Shown here: positions 12,657 to 25,016 of the stretch, piece after piece | Position numbering within the stretch: the stretch's first letter is position 1 | How the letters are laid out: each line of letters begins with the position of its first letter | Source of the DNA: Bostrychus sinensis | Lineage: Eukaryota; Chordata; Actinopteri; Gobiiformes; Eleotridae | Assembly: GCA_020698575.1 (NCBI GenBank) | Contig: CM036239.1 | Location: forward strand, 15,538,263-15,602,262 | Reading direction: 5' to 3' | Length of the DNA: 64,000 nt | Made by a program: the position numbers and the translations under genes | Notes under the pieces: model-generated | Told to the model about the DNA's origin: nothing | Seen by the model: only the letters and a program-made list of their open reading frames with translations | Database searches by the model: none

Positions 12657-13328
12657 CAGTCTAAGGATTTCATCCCGACACTTACTGGTCATCAGTGTGC
12701 TGTTGTCTAGCCTGTAGAGGTCATTCCAGATCATCACTGACCCACCACCAAACTGGTCATGCTGAACAATGTTACAGGCAGCATGACTTGTCCACGGCTT
12801 CTCCAGACCTGTCACATGTGCTCAGAGCGAACCTGCTCTCATCTGTGAAAAGCACATGGCCCAGTGGAGGAGATGCAAATTCTAGTGTTCTATGGCAAAT
12901 GCCAATTGAGCTCCACGATGCCCGACAATGAGCATAGGGGCCACTAGAGGACATCAGGCCTACAGGCCACCCTCATGAAGTCTGCTTGTGATTGTTTGGT
13001 CAGAGACGTTCACACCAGTGGCTCACTGTGCCACCTCTGCAGGGTCCAGGTATCACCTTATGCTACCAGTACTGACCCCACCCAAATGCAAAACAGTAAC
13101 ATAAGATAATGAGGGAAAAAAATGACAGAGGCCTTGGCCTGTAAAACCATTCATGTTTTGGGTGTTGTCTTGAGCACCCGTTGTTAATTTCATTAACACC
13201 AAAGCAGCTGATACTGATGGACAACAACCTGTGCTACATAACTGGCCAGATCAATATCCCAAAAGCTTCATAGACTATACTCTATACTCTGCTTTAAAAG
13301 TGTCCCTTTATTTTTTTAAGCAGTGTAT
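12657..13328 (-). mobile_element. Truncated Tc1-like copy, same family as 45845-47334
   Basis: Near-identical to the sbno1 intronic element at 45845-47334 over most of its length. Minus-strand transposase shows [17 protein letters not shown] with the first catalytic Asp, but it is frame-broken soon after. The right end (TTTTTTTAAGCAGTGTATA) matches the terminal repeat of the full copy; the other half of the element, with the second and third catalytic blocks, is missing. Hence a 5'-deleted, dead copy between denr and the ccdc62 relic. Confidence 0.85.
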
Positions 13329-13608
13329 ATGTATAAATATATGATTTTTGCTATTGTATGCAGTTTCACACTGGCATGACATAAAAGTACAAAGACATAA
13401 TCTTTATCACAGTTCTGACCAACTGTGTTTTGGTTGTGGAAATCAGAGTGAAAGAAGTCCAGAGGGAGCTCAGTTAAATCCAGCAGCAGCTCAGGCTCAG
13501 CAGCTCTTTCACAGAAAGAGCAGAATCTGACCAAAAAATGTCAAGGAATTAAAATAATGGAGCTGTACATGCACAATTTTGTTCTCAGCATCTTCTGTCT
13601 CTTCTTAG

Positions 13609-15093
13609 GAGCAGAACAACAGCCTTAATGCTACAGTCATGGATCTTTCTGCACAAGTTGGCTCTCTGCAGGTCAGAGAGGAAGAACTGAGCTTTATGCT
13701 CTACACATTATCAATCATTAATGTGTGAAGGTTTTTTTTGTGTGTGTGTGTATGATAGTCATTAATTATGAATTATAATATATCAAATTGTCACTAGCGT
13801 TCCATTAGGACAAAGATGTGAGACTATTGCAGTCGAGTAAAGTTAGCACGATATTCACAGATTCAAACTTCCGGGGTCAATAGACCACAAACGCAGCGTT
13901 ATTGAAATATAAAACGTATGTCACCTCACTCGCCGTTACGTAGACAAATGACTACAACCTCACTTTTATGAATAAGAATCGTATTTTCGGCGCTACACAA
14001 ATCATGGCTCCAAATACGCAGCGGGCGCTGGGACGAGCGCTTAGGGATCGTCAACAAATGACAATACCATGGATGAAAAAACTCAATAAATTGAATGTCA
14101 TTCACCGCACAGCAAGAAAAGTGAACGTGCTACAACCTTTATTTTATTCCATATGGGACTCTATTACTATTTTTATGATTATTTATGATTATTAATCTTC
14201 AATATATTTGTATGTTCACCATGTCATAATTGATAAGTGGTGTGAGTTTGGTGTCACTACAGCCCATAATGCCAAATATATTGAAGATTAATAATAATAA
14301 ATAATCATAAAAATAGTAATAGAGTCCCATATGGAATAAAATAAAGGTTGTAGCACGTTCACTGTGTTGTAGTCGAAGTGTGATATGAGTTTTCAATTTT
14401 GGCAACAATGTGCAACAGAGTTGAGTACAGTTTGAAGTAAAAACAGAAGTCAAAGTCTATCTGGGCTTAATTTTGTTTAATTAAAATTAAATAAATTAAA
14501 TAAATTAAAATCTTTGTTATCGTTTAAGTCTTTTTGTTAAAAGTGTTCATAAAATGTCTTTTGTTCACCAGGTGAGGGAGACTGCTGGAAAGATGAGCTG
14601 CTTGAACTACCTCGCTCTAAGCAGGAGTGCACCATGTCAGAGTTGTCGTGTCTGCAGCAGGTACATTACACAATTAATCCTCTCTCTCAAAGAGGACAAA
14701 TAAACAAACAGACAGAATAGCTTTTCAGCAGTGGAAGTTCCTTTTTCCTCATTCCTGCTGCTCGTGAGGATGACAGAGGGGACCTTCTGGTTTTTCAGCA
14801 TACCTGGCACTGGTGTGTGTGTTTTAGGGTCATTCAGTATGTGCCATTATAACCAACTAACTTTAGATAAACGACAAAGTACATTTATGTGTTTGTAATG
14901 GAAAAAGGCAACAGATATAGTTTTTAATTAGTAGACCAATAACAAACACAATACAGCAAATAGGACCTATGCACACTGTTGTCTTTTTTTTAGGTGTGTG
15001 AAAATCAGCATAATGACAGCAGCTTCTGCAGCTGAACTTGGAAAGTGCTCGTCAGTCTTTAAGAGAAAGGGCCACTCAGGTTACAAGAAGCAG
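13609..15093 (+). pseudogene. ccdc62: Decayed ccdc62 (coiled-coil domain protein 62)
   Basis: Three exon-sized pieces resemble human CCDC62 as recalled. From 13609: NNSLNATVMDLSAQVGSLQV, then REEELSFML and a stop. Exon 14572-14660: DELLELPRSKQECTMSELSC then LQQ, ending in a good GT donor. Exon 14994-15093: VCENQHNDSS, then QLNLESARQSLRER only after a shift of frame. A weaker piece with an in-frame stop lies at 13430-13540, and an open tail at 15481-15609 could be the last exon. The N-terminal third and about 100 residues expected between the first two pieces are not found; that interval holds a long inverted repeat. Location between denr and hip1r matches human synteny. CCDC62 is a testis coiled-coil protein linked to acrosome formation. 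Unusual splicing could rescue parts, so pseudogene status is probable, not proved. Confidence 0.6.
14121..14362. repeat. Near-perfect long inverted repeat (90-bp arms)
   Basis: Left arm 14121-14210 and right arm 14273-14362 are reverse complements with a single mismatch by eye (89 of 90), separated by a 62-bp spacer. Arm termini read GTGAACGTGC outward. The flanks do not continue the symmetry. It lies in the gap of the ccdc62 relic beside an oddly CpG-rich tract (about 13850-14080). It could be a young foldback/MITE insertion, an inverted duplication or an assembly effect. Confidence 0.85.
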
Positions 15094-15609
15094 GTAAATA
15101 ATGAAATAAATAATAAATAATAAAGAAATAAAATTTTTAAACTTTTTTTTTTTTTCAAATAAAGAATCTGTATATGAATATATACATGCTAAGGACATAT
15201 CATGAGCTTTTGAGTATTTCCTGTATTGGTTGCAGCCAAGCTCAGTGCCACTGTGTGAACAGCAGTTCATCTGCATCCCCAGACTGAAACCTCGGAGAAC
15301 AACCTGGAAATTTCTCACAAAGAAATCATGCTTACAGCCATTGTCAGCTTTCTTTACCAATATAGCCGAAAATATAATTCTTAATAAATGTTATAAGTAA
15401 TAATTTAACATATATTCTGTCACCCTCTTTAGGATTGAGTATCTATTTGCAAATGTTCTTTGTGAAATATTTTAAAGGACTTCAGACTTGATGTAACCAG
15501 TTCAGAAAACAGCAGTCCTAGACGAAACAGTCCACAGAAAAGCACCCCTCTTTACTGTCAGACGGATCATCAAATAACTCATTTAAAGTGGCAGCGGAGT
15601 GTCATATAG

Positions 15610-16405
15610 TAGGGTCTCTCCATTAGGTTTGATGTTTGGAGCGTGCATAAAGGTCTGAACCTTTCAGTTATTTGCCTTTTTCACTGGGTGTGAAAAAGGC
15701 TGGGTGTGTTCAGACGCAACTACCTCTTTTTATTCTTTAGCAGGGCTGTGAATCACCAACCACGGCTCGCCTTTATCATGGCACAAGACATAAGAACACT
15801 TTCACACAAACTAACATCTGAAGAAGCTGCTATATTGCCACAGTGTTAACGTTCATATGCAATAAACACAACTTGTTCAAATAAACTTTTTAATTCTTGG
15901 CGTTCAGTATTTGAGCCACACATTAAAGACGCCGTGGTCCAAAGTGGGTAAGGTGTGAAACCAGTCAGGCAGGGGTGAGTGTGTCGTTGAATTGTCTTTC
16001 CAGTTTCACTACTTACAGGTTTGCGACGTGATGCAGAAGAAGTTTGTTAGCTTTATTTATTTTTGTTCTGAAACTTGGTTAGCACTTTCAGATGTTATCG
16101 TTTTATCATATAAAGAGATCACATTAATTAACTACATTGATTAATTTTATATATTTTGAGTTCATAGTGGGTGACTTTATTTGCTTCTGAAGAACCCTTC
16201 CTTACATCAGTGTCATTTTAAGTGGCTGACGATTACGGCTGAGAAATAAGGGGGGACCGAAATTTTAGGGGGGACCCTTGAGGTAGTGACGTTTTTAATC
16301 CTTGTAGCGCGAAAGTTGAAGACGTAAGAAGTCGAAACCTGGACGTGGAGAGCGCGCTGGAATAAATAATTTGACTTCTAGTTTACGCCACAACGGACTA
16401 TCATC
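15610..16405. other. Spacer and hip1r 5' flank
   Basis: No gene recognised. Near the hip1r start are two copies of GGGGGGACC (16253-16261 and 16269-16277), and the 5' UTR stretch 16300-16405 is relatively GC-rich, consistent with a promoter. The site of initiation is not defined by sequence alone. Confidence 0.35.
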
Positions 16406-19400
16406 ATGAGTAAGGCGAAGACCAAGCCAGAAAAGGAAAAGACGGAAAAGGCTTTGGCTGCGGAAAAAGAGCAATTTAATAAACAGCAGGTATGTTTTTG
16501 GTGTGTCTTACCTGGATTGAGGCTAAAGAAGCCTAAAACACTACAGTATTGACTTTTAGGCCACGCATCCTAGGCCTAGGCCTATAACTAAATAAACGGG
16601 CTCAAAATTAATAGTAGCATATAGGACTGCATTATATCAGAATCTTATAATATGGACACATGTAACCTAAATTTGACGATCTCTAACTATTTATTTATTT
16701 AGGCCTATTTATTTATTTATTTGACATGGACATCACATTGGACAAACCAAATGCATTGTTTAAGAGTTTAAGCACACACTCTTATCTGTGAGGCTTTTAA
16801 AGAAGGTTAGTACAGTAGGCGTATATCAGTAGAAAAAAATAAGTCTATAAAAAAAAGTTAAAATGGAAACATACACATAATCAGTTAACAGTAGGATAAT
16901 AAAGAAATAAGGCACATCATATATCAACACTGTCATGTGAACAGCTCTGTCACTGTTTTAGATCTCCATTCAAGATGTTAATGTTAGTCTGGAGTTTTAG
17001 GTACTAAGTTTTAGCTAACTAAATTTGATATGGACCACTATAGGCCACTGACACTAGACACCATTTACAAATAAAATAATTAACTGTCCAGCCACAAGAT
17101 AACCTGTATGTAACAGAAATTCCTTAAATATTACAACCATTACTATTATTAGTAGTATTTGTTATTATGTTGTTGTTTTTTTCTTCTAGCTCCAAAGCAT
17201 CAGTAAAATTGCGACTTCAGCAGAAGTACCACCAAAAGAGAAATATGTGCGCAGTATCCTTTTTGTGTAATTGTGTTCAATGTAATATTCTGTGACAGAT
17301 ATAACAATCATTTAGATACCTTGTGCACTACTTGCTAAAACACCAGGTAAAACACTGGTTTTCTTGACAAATGTAAAGCCATCATCTTGGGAACTCATAA
17401 GGAAGCAGGAGCAACAACCTTCTGGTCCTATACCTCAAACTTGCCTCTGTCTAGTAGTTCTATGATCAGCTGGAAATTCTGCTATCTGCTGCACAAAGTG
17501 CTCAGAGATGGACACAGAAATGTACGTTTATGAACCTTTCATTTTTTATTCAGACTACAAATGTTTATGTGACTCTGTCTTCATTTGCAGACTGTACTAG
17601 ACTCCAGCAGACATAGCCGTGGGGTGAAAGATATGGGTGTGCTTTGGGTGAGTGGATATTCAATTGTCTGATGTAAGGAACATATGAAATATGTGTCATG
17701 AGAAGTATTTTTCTTTTTCAGGGAAATTTGCATGATCGGTATGGTCACATTGTGGCTTTATATGCCAAATTTCTTTTCCTCAAAATTGAATTTCATACAA
17801 AGGTAAAACTAAGAAAATTAAAAGTAAAACCTTTAATGAAAAGAAATATCACAAGCATTGTAATAATGCACAACATCTACTCCACAGCACAAGGTGATTC
17901 CAGGAAACTTAGAGGCCACCGATGAGACTTTAGAGAGAGAATCGGGAAGTGACATGACTAAAGTGTAAGTGTTATGTTCCTATAGTTAGACAGCTAATAT
18001 AGTGGTAATAGTAATATAGTAATATAGTGGTAATATAGTGGTATAGTCTAAATCTGGTATTCTCACCTTAAAGGTTAGATTTGACAAATGAACTGCTGGA
18101 TTACATGGATGCTGCACTTAAAATGGCTGAAACTGGTGAGTGTTTTAGGAGCTGGTTTATCTAATACATGTTTACATATCTGCATAGCCTATTAAATGAT
18201 ATCCTTTCTGGCCTGTTCATCTAAAGTATTGCGCCAGTTGGATGCAAATGGAGCCAAATCCACATCTGCCGCTGGTCAGTGCAGATTGACTCCTTTGATC
18301 CCACTTATTCTGGACTGCAGCTTTCTGTACCACTTCTCTGTTCTGTTGATGTTCAAACTTCACAGCCGTAAGTAAATAAATATATATACAATCAACATAT
18401 ACACTATATATTCTTGACAGTTTAAGGCTTACATCAGTTAAAAAAAAATTATTTACAGGCATTGCTCCCGATATTCTTCTTGGGCACCGAGAGCGATTCC
18501 GTGATCTGTTCATGAGGTAAATTTGTTTGAAGCCATTGCTTTAATGCTTGCGTTTTCATATATTGAATCTTAACTTTAAAAATCTCTTTGTTTTCTGTTT
18601 TTATTGTAGCCTCAAGCAGTTTTTCAACAGGGCTAGAGAGACAGAGTTCTTTAAAACTTTCATTCAGATCCCAGATCTTCCAGATGTGAGTATTTGGTTT
18701 AAAATGTTGCTAATAACAATAAATAATAGAGTCAGATAAAAGCAACATAAATGAACATTTAAAAAACAATATATGGTATACTGTAGTGAGTTGTAACCAG
18801 AATGAGGGTGGTGTTTTGAACAGACTTTGAGGCATGACTTGAAATCAGTGGTTGATCAGAAGGAAATGTTACGAGTTCAGATGGGTACTAATTGGGGTTG
18901 AATGAGTTTATCCTCAGGCGTTACACAGCACCTGTATCCTGTCCTGTATATGTACCTTCAGGAGCCTCCAAACTTCCTTCGTGCAGCTGCTTTGGGTGAA
19001 TATAAAAAGCCTGTGGTGGTGATGCCTGGAGAAGAGCCAAGAGAGGAGGAGGAGTGGGAGCAGCCACAGCCAGAGTCCAGGGAGATGCAGCAGGTCAGTA
19101 ACCAAGACACGAACCATGATGACAGTGTTACACAATGTTTGATACCAGTGGTAAGAATGTTACAATATTTTCAGCACTATTTGATGAGCCAAATGGGAGT
19201 ACCTGAAGCCCCAATAGAAGAAAAGAAAAAGGAAAATGATCTGATGAAAAGAGAGCTAGAAGCTCTTAAACCAGAGTTACAGCTCATCAAATCTGAGGTA
19301 AATTATATTCTTACCTTTATAGGTGCAGGTTGAGTTTTTCTGAACATTTTCATGTGTTGTCATAGGTATTAACTAATAACTTATTGTATGTTATTTTCAG

Positions 19401-22400
19401 GCCCAAAGGTGTGTAGTCGAGTTAAAGACTCAAGTAAATCATCTGGAATCAGAGTTGGAGGAGCAGCGCACACAAAAACAGATGGCTATGGTGCAAAATG
19501 AACACCTGCGAATGGAAGTTGAGGCTTTGAGAAGCAATAATGTGGCTAATATCGGAGCACAGATTGGCTTTAAAGAGGCAGACAGTAAGTCAGCTGTTTT
19601 GGTTGAAGATAAAATAGCATATACAAATATAGCTCAGAATACTAAAATTGTTTTGTGCAGGTAGAGCTCAAGCAGCAGAAATGCGTTTTACCCAATTGAA
19701 AGAGAGACATGCTGAGCTGGTATCAAGTCATGCCGATCTCCTGAAAAGGGTAAACTACTAATTTCACCTTCACTCAGTTTTATACAGTTAAAGTGTATAT
19801 TCACTGTGGTCTCTGTTATTGTGCAGAATGCAGAAACAACAAAGGTATTATCTTGTACAAAACAAGACTATGATGACCTTAAGAAAACTAAAGAACAACT
19901 AGAGAATGAAGTGGAAAATCTACAACTGGAAAAAGGAACAATAGTAAAAGCTACTAGTTGTCCACTGTATTATAAAGATAAAGCCATAAATTATATTCGA
20001 TACTCACTGCTTCATTCTCTCCTGATCAGATGAGTAAACAGCAGGCTGAATTTGACAGTCTTAATAAAGAATTACTGGAGCAAAGAGCAGAGCTGGCTCT
20101 TCTGCGCAGCACCCTGGAAAATAAAGAGAAGGTATAGCACCAAGTGATCTTCAAATATTGTTTTTATGCTTGAATAAATATTGTGATATAAGAAACTGTT
20201 GTTATTGTCATCAGGAGGGCTCTCAAGTGAGCAGCAGTTTGGCAGCTCTTCAGGCGGAGCGTGACACCTTACTGCGTTCAGTGAGAGAGAAAGATGTAGA
20301 GCTTTCCTCCCTGAGACAAGAGGCACAGCAGAAACAGTGCACAGTGGACCTTGACAGAGACAGACTAAACAGAGAGATCGAGTCTCTGAGAGCTCAGCTG
20401 CAGCAACAGGTATAGGTTCATAGTAGGAGACATATATTAAGGAAATGATTAGTTGCCTGTTTTTTTAACTTTTCCATAAAAATTCTGTACAAAGTACTGA
20501 ATTCAGTTTTTCATTGCATTTCATAGCTTTCCATTAATGCAGAGCAGAAATTAGAAATTGACAGGCTAAAACGAGAACTAGACTCCACACGAGCAGAACT
20601 TTTACGAGCAAACACTGCCCTACAAAGCAAAGAAATGGTAGGAATATGTCAAAGAATAATATTGTTTCAGTAATGAAATGCACTAACTAACTATTTTCTG
20701 TTTTATTCACAGTCAGGTACCCAGCTGACCAGCACACTTGCAGGGCTGCAGGTCGAAAAAGAGGCGCTACTACGCTCTGTTAGAGAACAAGAAACAGAGT
20801 TAGCCACACTGAGACAGCAAGCACAACTCCATCAGAGCTCACTGCAGCAGGAGAGGCAGCGGAGCAACATGGAACTGGGAAGCCTTCAGGCACAGATACA
20901 ACAACAGGTGCCACACTGCATTCAGTACACCATGGTATTGGTATCATGGCTTTCAGTGGTGGCTGGTTACTGATGAGCTTGTGTATTTGTGTTGACCAGG
21001 CCCATCGTGAAGGGGAACTCACTCAGAAATTGCAGGATGAACAGTTTTGTTTGCTGCAATGCGCCGTGGTGGAAGCTGAAGGTATCATTCTAGACGCTGC
21101 GGCCAAACTGGACGACCCCATACATGTGCGCTGCATTAGCTCTCCTGGTAAAACCTAGAATTTAACTTTGTAACATGATTAAGCCATTTCAGAGATTACA
21201 TTCCAATATTGTTCTCAATATTTTTCAGATTACTTGATAAACCGAGCTCAAACTACTCTGGCTTCTATTGACAAAATGCAGCAGAGCCTTATTGTCTACC
21301 TTGGAAACAGAAATGGTATAAAAACATTGCATCTGCTTTATTATCATTGAAAAGCTGTGCCTAGTATGTAATCTAATGGCTTTTTATCTGTGTAGATGCC
21401 AGCGGTCTCTTAAGAGCAGTCACACAGTTCTCTCACCTCGCTTCTGACACTATTGTTAATGGAGCAGCAACATCACACTCTGCTCCCACTGACCACGCTG
21501 ACTGTAAGAAATGCGCTAAATTATACTAAAAGTGGGATCACATAGATATAAACAGAACAACAATAAAAGGTGTGCTTTTTTGTCTCATTCAGACTTAACT
21601 GAGAGCTGTCGAGAGTGTGCAACCCACTGCCTCAATTTTTTAAAAGACCTAAAGATCCAGCCAAATATACAGAGGGCAGATCCTGCTGCAGTACGCTACA
21701 CTGTGCAACGCCTTTTAGACATTGGACATGTAAGACTGTCAGATTATTAAGTAAATCTGTACTGCTGGTCTGCTTTAAAAAACAATATGATTTTTTTAGC
21801 AATTGCGTCCAAAAGGGCAGGATGTGCTAAAAGAGGAACTTGGAAATTTGGTGGATAAAGAGATGCTTGCTACATCGACTGCCATTGAAGAGGCTGTCCT
21901 TCGTATGGATGTAAGGCAACAAAAAATCTCCACATTTTGGTGATATGTCACCTGGATATGTGTAAACCTTTGTTTTTCTGTTTATGTGCTTTTTTTCAGG
22001 AGATACTCACTCAAGCAAAGAATGACACTTCTGGTGTAAAGCTGGAGGTCAACCAGAGGTAGAGAACATACATTGTTTTTTGTCCTGAGTCTTGGAACTT
22101 TCTAAACATGTTTTCTTCTCTGATATTACAGTATTCTTGGCTCTTGTTCAGACCTGATGAGGGTGAGTGCTCTGTCCAACAAATTGTCCTTTATTAACGC
22201 TTTCCATGTTTTACAGTGTATTTTTTCTCTGCTTTTTCCCAGGCTGTCCATATGCTAGTGACTGCTTCTACAGATTTACAAAAAGACATTGTGGAAGGAG
22301 GCAGGGTGAGTTATTGTGGATTTAATTACATATTTTTCTCTGCAAAAATAATTGAAACTATTTCAACTTTACTTTGTTTACATTGGATTTTCTAAATACT

Positions 22401-23950
22401 TTATTTATGCTGTATAATGTGTAAAAGACATAGCAAAGTCTGTAAGTGAGCAATTATTTGTATTTTTCTTAATAGGGTGCAGCATCTGTTACAGACTTTT
22501 ATGCAAGAAACTCCCGCTGGACTGAAGGTCTTATTTCAGCCTCTAAGGCTGTGGGCTGGGGAGCCACTCAGTTGTTGTGAGTATCAAACTGTCATACACA
22601 GTACGTTACTTGTTTAGTTAGTTTACAGTCTTTTGTTTTATCTAACAGAGAGTCGGCTGACAGAGTTGTGAGTGAGAATGGTACATATGAAGAGCTCATT
22701 GCCTCTTCACATGAGATTGCTGCAAGCACTGCCCAGTTGGTTGCTGCCTCAAAGGTGCACATTAAAATTAAATATTTTTGCACCTCTCTGTAAATTTAGC
22801 CCAAACCACTGAAATAATGGTCTTATCCTTTTAGGTGAAAGCTGATCGCAACAACAAGAAACTCTACACTCTTCAGCAGGCATCACGACATGTAAATGAC
22901 ATGGCTGCTGTGGTTGTCACCTCCACCAAACAAGGCCAAAGGCAGTTCTCTGATAAAGGTAAGGATAATTTACTCAGGTGCATGGAAATGTCATAATCTG
23001 CTAAATCTTATTCTATGGTGTTATGTTTGCAGGTGCAATGGACTTCTCTGGCATGTCTTTGATTAAGCTGAAAAAAGAAGAGATGGAGGCACAGGTACAG
23101 TGCCTTTGGTGTCTGGCACAATGTCTTTGTTAAATGGCCAGGATGTTACTGAAAAAAAGTTATATATTATAAATCTAACAGGTCAAGGTCCTGCAGCTTG
23201 AGAATCAGTTGGAGCAGGAGCGGGTCCGTTTGGGGGAACTGAGGAAAAGACACTATGAGCTTGGTGACACCGAGACAGAAGCTAATGTAGAGGAAGAGAG
23301 CTTTCCACCACCACCACCTCCCACTTTACTGGACTCCAACACACTGCCTCAGTCTGTTCTTCCAACACAGCCATACCTAAATACTCAAAGCTCTACACAG
23401 TCCAATCCTTTTATAACCCCTCAGACACCCTCTCCTTCACTGGCCCAGTCTTACACTCCACCAAAGTCATTCTCTCCTTCCCAAGCTTACACTCCCACAC
23501 AAACATACTCATCCTCACAATCATACACCCCTGCTCAGAGTTGCACCACTTCACAGGTCTATGTCCCATCACAACCCTATGTCCCATCACAACCCTATGC
23601 CCCATCTCAACCCTACACACCAGATCAACTGTTCACACCATCCCAGATTTACACACCAGCTCAACAGTACACACCAAAATCACAGCCTCATTCACAACCA
23701 TTGTCATCTCAGACAACAACACAGAACAGCCGAGACAGCACCAAACATAAAAGACCAAATATCTTTACCAAATCAGGAAACCTGTTGAAGAATGCAGTAA
23801 GTCTTAATTTCTGCTACTACCACTGATAGTATATTTCCCCTTTGTTTTACCAGATTGTAACTTTTTTAATTATTTTTTTCCTCTTCTTTTTTCTTGCAGT
23901 TCAAAAAAGGTGAATCTGGAACTGGAGAATCATCAGGGAATCACTCATAA
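16406..23950 (+). CDS. hip1r: Huntingtin-interacting protein 1-related, clathrin-actin adaptor
   Basis: 33 exons, all phases consistent, 3894 nt, 1297 residues (human recalled as about 1068). Exon starts: 16406, 17190, 17379, 17591, 17722, 17888, 18074, 18227, 18459, 18610, 18962, 19175, 19401, 19661, 19827, 20030, 20215, 20527, 20713, 21000, 21229, 21396, 21593, 21800, 22000, 22132, 22243, 22476, 22649, 22835, 23033, 23182, 23900. The N-terminal ANTH domain (about 28-285; TIILGTHKEAGATTFWSY, GNLHDRYGHIVALYAK) binds phosphoinositides. A coiled coil (about 310-745) binds clathrin light chain. The THATCH/I-LWEQ actin-binding domain (about 780-1100; YARNSRWTEGLISASKAVGW, ELIASSHEIAASTAQLVAAS) follows. 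The tail is a long Ser/Thr/Pro/Gln/Tyr-rich repeat absent from the human protein I recall. Exons 20215-20409 and 20713-20907 are a duplicated pair. HIP1 is the alternative; synteny favours HIP1R. Confidence 0.93.
23430..23690 (+). repeat. Coding tandem repeat in hip1r tail
   Basis: Degenerate 18-21 bp units encode repeats of the type PSQPYVP / PSQPYAP / PSQPYTP. Units at 23568-23585 and 23586-23603 are nearly identical, showing recent slippage. The encoded stretch is rich in Ser, Gln, Pro, Tyr and Thr, hence likely disordered. Confidence 0.85.
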
Positions 23951-24079
23951 AAGGAAACTGACATAAAATTTTGCTTTTGGTTCTTTCTGCAGATTAAATG
24001 CAAACTATATTGATATACTATACGTTTTGATTATATTTTGTAATTATATCCTGTTGTATATAGATCTGATTATTAAAAT

Positions 24080-24085
24080 AATAAA
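24080..24085 (+). terminator. hip1r polyadenylation signal
   Basis: AATAAA 130 nt downstream of the hip1r stop, at the A/T-rich end of the 3' UTR. It is the first canonical hexamer after the stop, so the likely cleavage site is about 24.1 kb. Confidence 0.55.
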
Positions 24086-24109
24086 AAAAAAATGCTGTCA
24101 TTTAGTTCT

Positions 24110-25016
24110 CTTCAGCCCAGGCTAAAGCTCTTAGTGCAGTTATAGCACCCTCCTCTGTCTGTTATTTGTGTCATGCGCAATGCAAACTGCGGTGTCACTG
24201 CCACAGTACAGACTCCCATAGGGACCAGAAAATAAATAGTCAAGTTAGAAAGAAGCAGAAAAGGAAGCTTTCAAAGTAGTAAACTAAGTAAAATTACAAT
24301 AGCCGAGGCTAGTAAATAAATTTGGCTACAACCCTTATTTTGACGCCAATATGATACTGGTCCCATGTTTTCAGATCAATTATAAATGGCATCAGAGGCA
24401 GGCTATAACTATCAACAATACGAAATTTGTATTAACAAAGAGGCCATGAGGTAAAAGGCGCCAGAACAGAAAATGTAGGCTTATCAGCATTAACTGCATA
24501 ATATTTAAAAAATAATATAATTTTAAAATAATTTGGGAGAAAGACCATATATATAGGCCTACTGTAGGATGGCTGATATTCAAGTTTCTGCATAACTCAA
24601 TGTCAATACTCCCTTCGCTAAAATGCAACATTAACAGACTAATATTAATATAAACTAATGATAATATTCTAAAGGCATGTTTGACTATGAAAAGTCTGAC
24701 CGGAAGTGCCATGTGACAGTATCCGACTTGTGAATGGCTTGCAGTGGTCGCAACAGAACAGGAAAGCTTCTGGGATGTCGTCGATACTTATCAAAAACAA
24801 TGTAGACTAAAACTTGTACCTCATCGTTCCTAATGGACACGTGGTAGTAATACTTTTTGCGCAGTTTTGTTCATTATTTGGACGCAGGATACGCTTTAAA
24901 GGCGCAGGCATACCGGCGTTATTGAGCAGATTTATTTCTCCAGAGGAAGGAAGTTTGCTCTGGCTTGACTAGGATTCGAGTCTAGACTTGAACAGGACAG
25001 CAGCAGGGAGGCGGCC
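24110..25016. other. hip1r-rilpl1 spacer and rilpl1 promoter/5' UTR
   Basis: No gene or recognised repeat up to about 24.7 kb. From about 24.72 kb base composition becomes more GC-rich and CpG-containing, fitting a rilpl1 promoter and 5' UTR. No CGG triplet run is present here, although the human RILPL1 5' UTR has a disease-expandable one. Confidence 0.4.

Noticed and set aside
13968..14195. 75-codon plus frame starting MNKNRIFGATQIM
   Set aside because: Runs into one arm of the inverted repeat, matches no family I know, and lacks splice or promoter context. Treated as chance.
16252..16280. Paired GGGGGGACC motifs upstream of hip1r
   Set aside because: Too short and too common in fish sequence to claim as a regulatory site.
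23411..23788. Open frames in other frames and on the minus strand across the hip1r tail
   Set aside because: Produced by the in-phase tandem repeat, which leaves all frames open; the real frame is fixed by splice phase.
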